A stretch of DNA of 64,000 bases from Chondrus crispus (lineage: Eukaryota; Rhodophyta; Florideophyceae; Gigartinales; Gigartinaceae). The stretch spans positions 53,611-117,610 of the forward strand of contig NW_005178989.1 in NCBI RefSeq assembly GCF_000350225.1, given 5' to 3'. Below, piece by piece: positions 63,264 to 64,000 of this stretch. The notes under the pieces were generated by a model. It saw only the letters and a program-made list of their open reading frames with translations. It was not told the origin of the DNA and searched no databases. Position numbers and translations under genes: made by a program. Each line of letters starts with the position of its first letter. Position 1 is the stretch's first letter.

Positions 63264-64000
63264 TGTACATCGTTGTGCCGTCGGACGGATCACGTGCACC
63301 TGGGCGAATACTCGCTGACGCGAATATTGTAGCCCGCCACAAGGATAGAATAGTTCTCAGTCGAAAGGGCGATGTGTTTCGTCTTCTTGACGGGCTGAGG
63401 GGGGGCCGTTTAGAGAGGACCGCTTTTTAGAAGCTTCTACTTGTCTGTCTTCTGCGATTGCTTTAGCGGCATATGTGGCAGATCTTGTGGTGCTTCGATC
63501 CGTTGATGGACTCTGGGTAGATGAAGTGATAGGGGCGTCCATGACGCAAACCGGTACGAACCGTGCAGTATGAGACTCGTTTGTGCTGATGCGAGAGCGG
63601 AAACCCCACTTCGCTTTCCTTCAAGACGGGTCGATCCGGCACTGCCGTACAGTAATCTGGCGGATGTGAAAACTCGTGGAAAACTCACATGTCCCGAGTT
63701 TTCGGTATGCTGTGAGTTTTGCAAAACTCGTCTGAAAATTTTGCAATCAGAAAATCCGGCCAAACTCGAGGCCAAAACACGTATTTTCGCGACTTTACGG
63801 ACAACGTTAGTGAGTCCCCGCTCGACATGTCAGACGTCACCCCGCATTGCTGTTGAATGCCGATGCGGGACGCCACGCACGTATACACCCGTAATGATGC
63901 GCGTCTTTATTGCCGCGATGAGTACACGTGTTACGCAAAAGGTAAAAGGGGGGGTTGGTCAATTCTTGGACAAAAACATGAATGAACTCCTGGACAAAAT

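Larger units (their letters stand above)
62275..63807. mobile_element. Outer TA-target DNA transposon (1,533 bp), nested host
   Basis: Left end ACGTTGTCCGTAAA (62,275-62,288) and right end TTTACGGACAACGT (63,794-63,807) are perfect 14-bp TIRs. Each is flanked by TA (62,273-62,274; 63,808-63,809). A TA target is typical of Tc1/mariner-pogo elements. Inside both ends lie seven copies of AAACTCG or its complement (near 62,320, 62,344, 62,363, 63,675, 63,697, 63,727, 63,765), probable transposase-binding repeats. A second element (62,443-63,231) is inserted within it. No transposase of its own is recognised, so it is probably non-autonomous. Confidence 0.72.

Noticed and set aside
1..64000. CRISPR arrays, rRNA, tRNA, bacterial promoters or operons
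   Set aside because: No regularly spaced repeats, no rRNA-like blocks and no cloverleaf I could support by eye. Gene style is eukaryotic, so Shine-Dalgarno or sigma-type signals were not sought further.

Overview
The window looks like nuclear DNA of a eukaryote with intron-poor genes and a heavy load of transposable elements. The host genes are long single open frames (HAD-like phosphatase, C2H2 zinc-finger protein, eukaryotic-type thymidylate kinase, a 1,152-residue Pro/Gln-rich protein). There is no operon structure, no Shine-Dalgarno pattern, and a 100-N assembly gap. Compact single-exon genes set among fossil LTR, piggyBac, Tigger, Harbinger and Mutator-type elements suggest a florideophyte red alga such as Chondrus. 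That is an inference from style; I could not confirm the species.

Layout. A small gene island lies at 0-3.3 kb (HAD-like protein, then a 650-residue orphan, both on +). From 3.3 to about 48 kb almost everything recognisable is transposon debris. In order: a LINE 3' tail (6.75-7.08 kb, -); two piggyBac-type pseudogenes in tandem (8.5-12.6 kb, -); a Myb/trihelix-like transposon ORF split by a solo LTR (13.97-15.39 kb); a gag-protease fragment of an LTR retrotransposon with a candidate 5' LTR (15.9-19.6 kb); a Tigger/pogo pseudogene (21.9-23.2 kb, -); long decayed frames of unknown family (26.3-34.7 kb) including a MULE/FAR1-like piece (31.0-31.4 kb, -); a Tigger C-terminus (34.8-35.3 kb); a structurally complete PIF/Harbinger element with TIRs and 3-bp TSD (35,595-39,147); an integrase fossil (39.8-40.6 kb, -); and another pogo-like pseudogene with subterminal repeats (45.0-46.0 kb).

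A second, GC-richer gene island runs from 48.5 to 62.1 kb, all on +: a two-finger C2H2 protein, a secreted/type I membrane protein with a DUF2207-like ectodomain (interrupted by the gap), a helix-rich plus Pro/Gln-rich protein, thymidylate kinase, and a 615-residue orphan. Just downstream, two TA-target DNA transposons are nested one inside the other (62,275-63,807 and 62,443-63,231).

The host genes show no shared pathway. The TE section is more informative. Several insertions can be dated relative to each other, target-site duplications can be read, and many reading frames are broken by one or a few point stops rather than by large deletions. The heptamer-like motif TACAGTA/TACTGTA is strikingly common between genes, above all in the 46-64 kb island. 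I saw no CRISPR array, rRNA or convincing tRNA.
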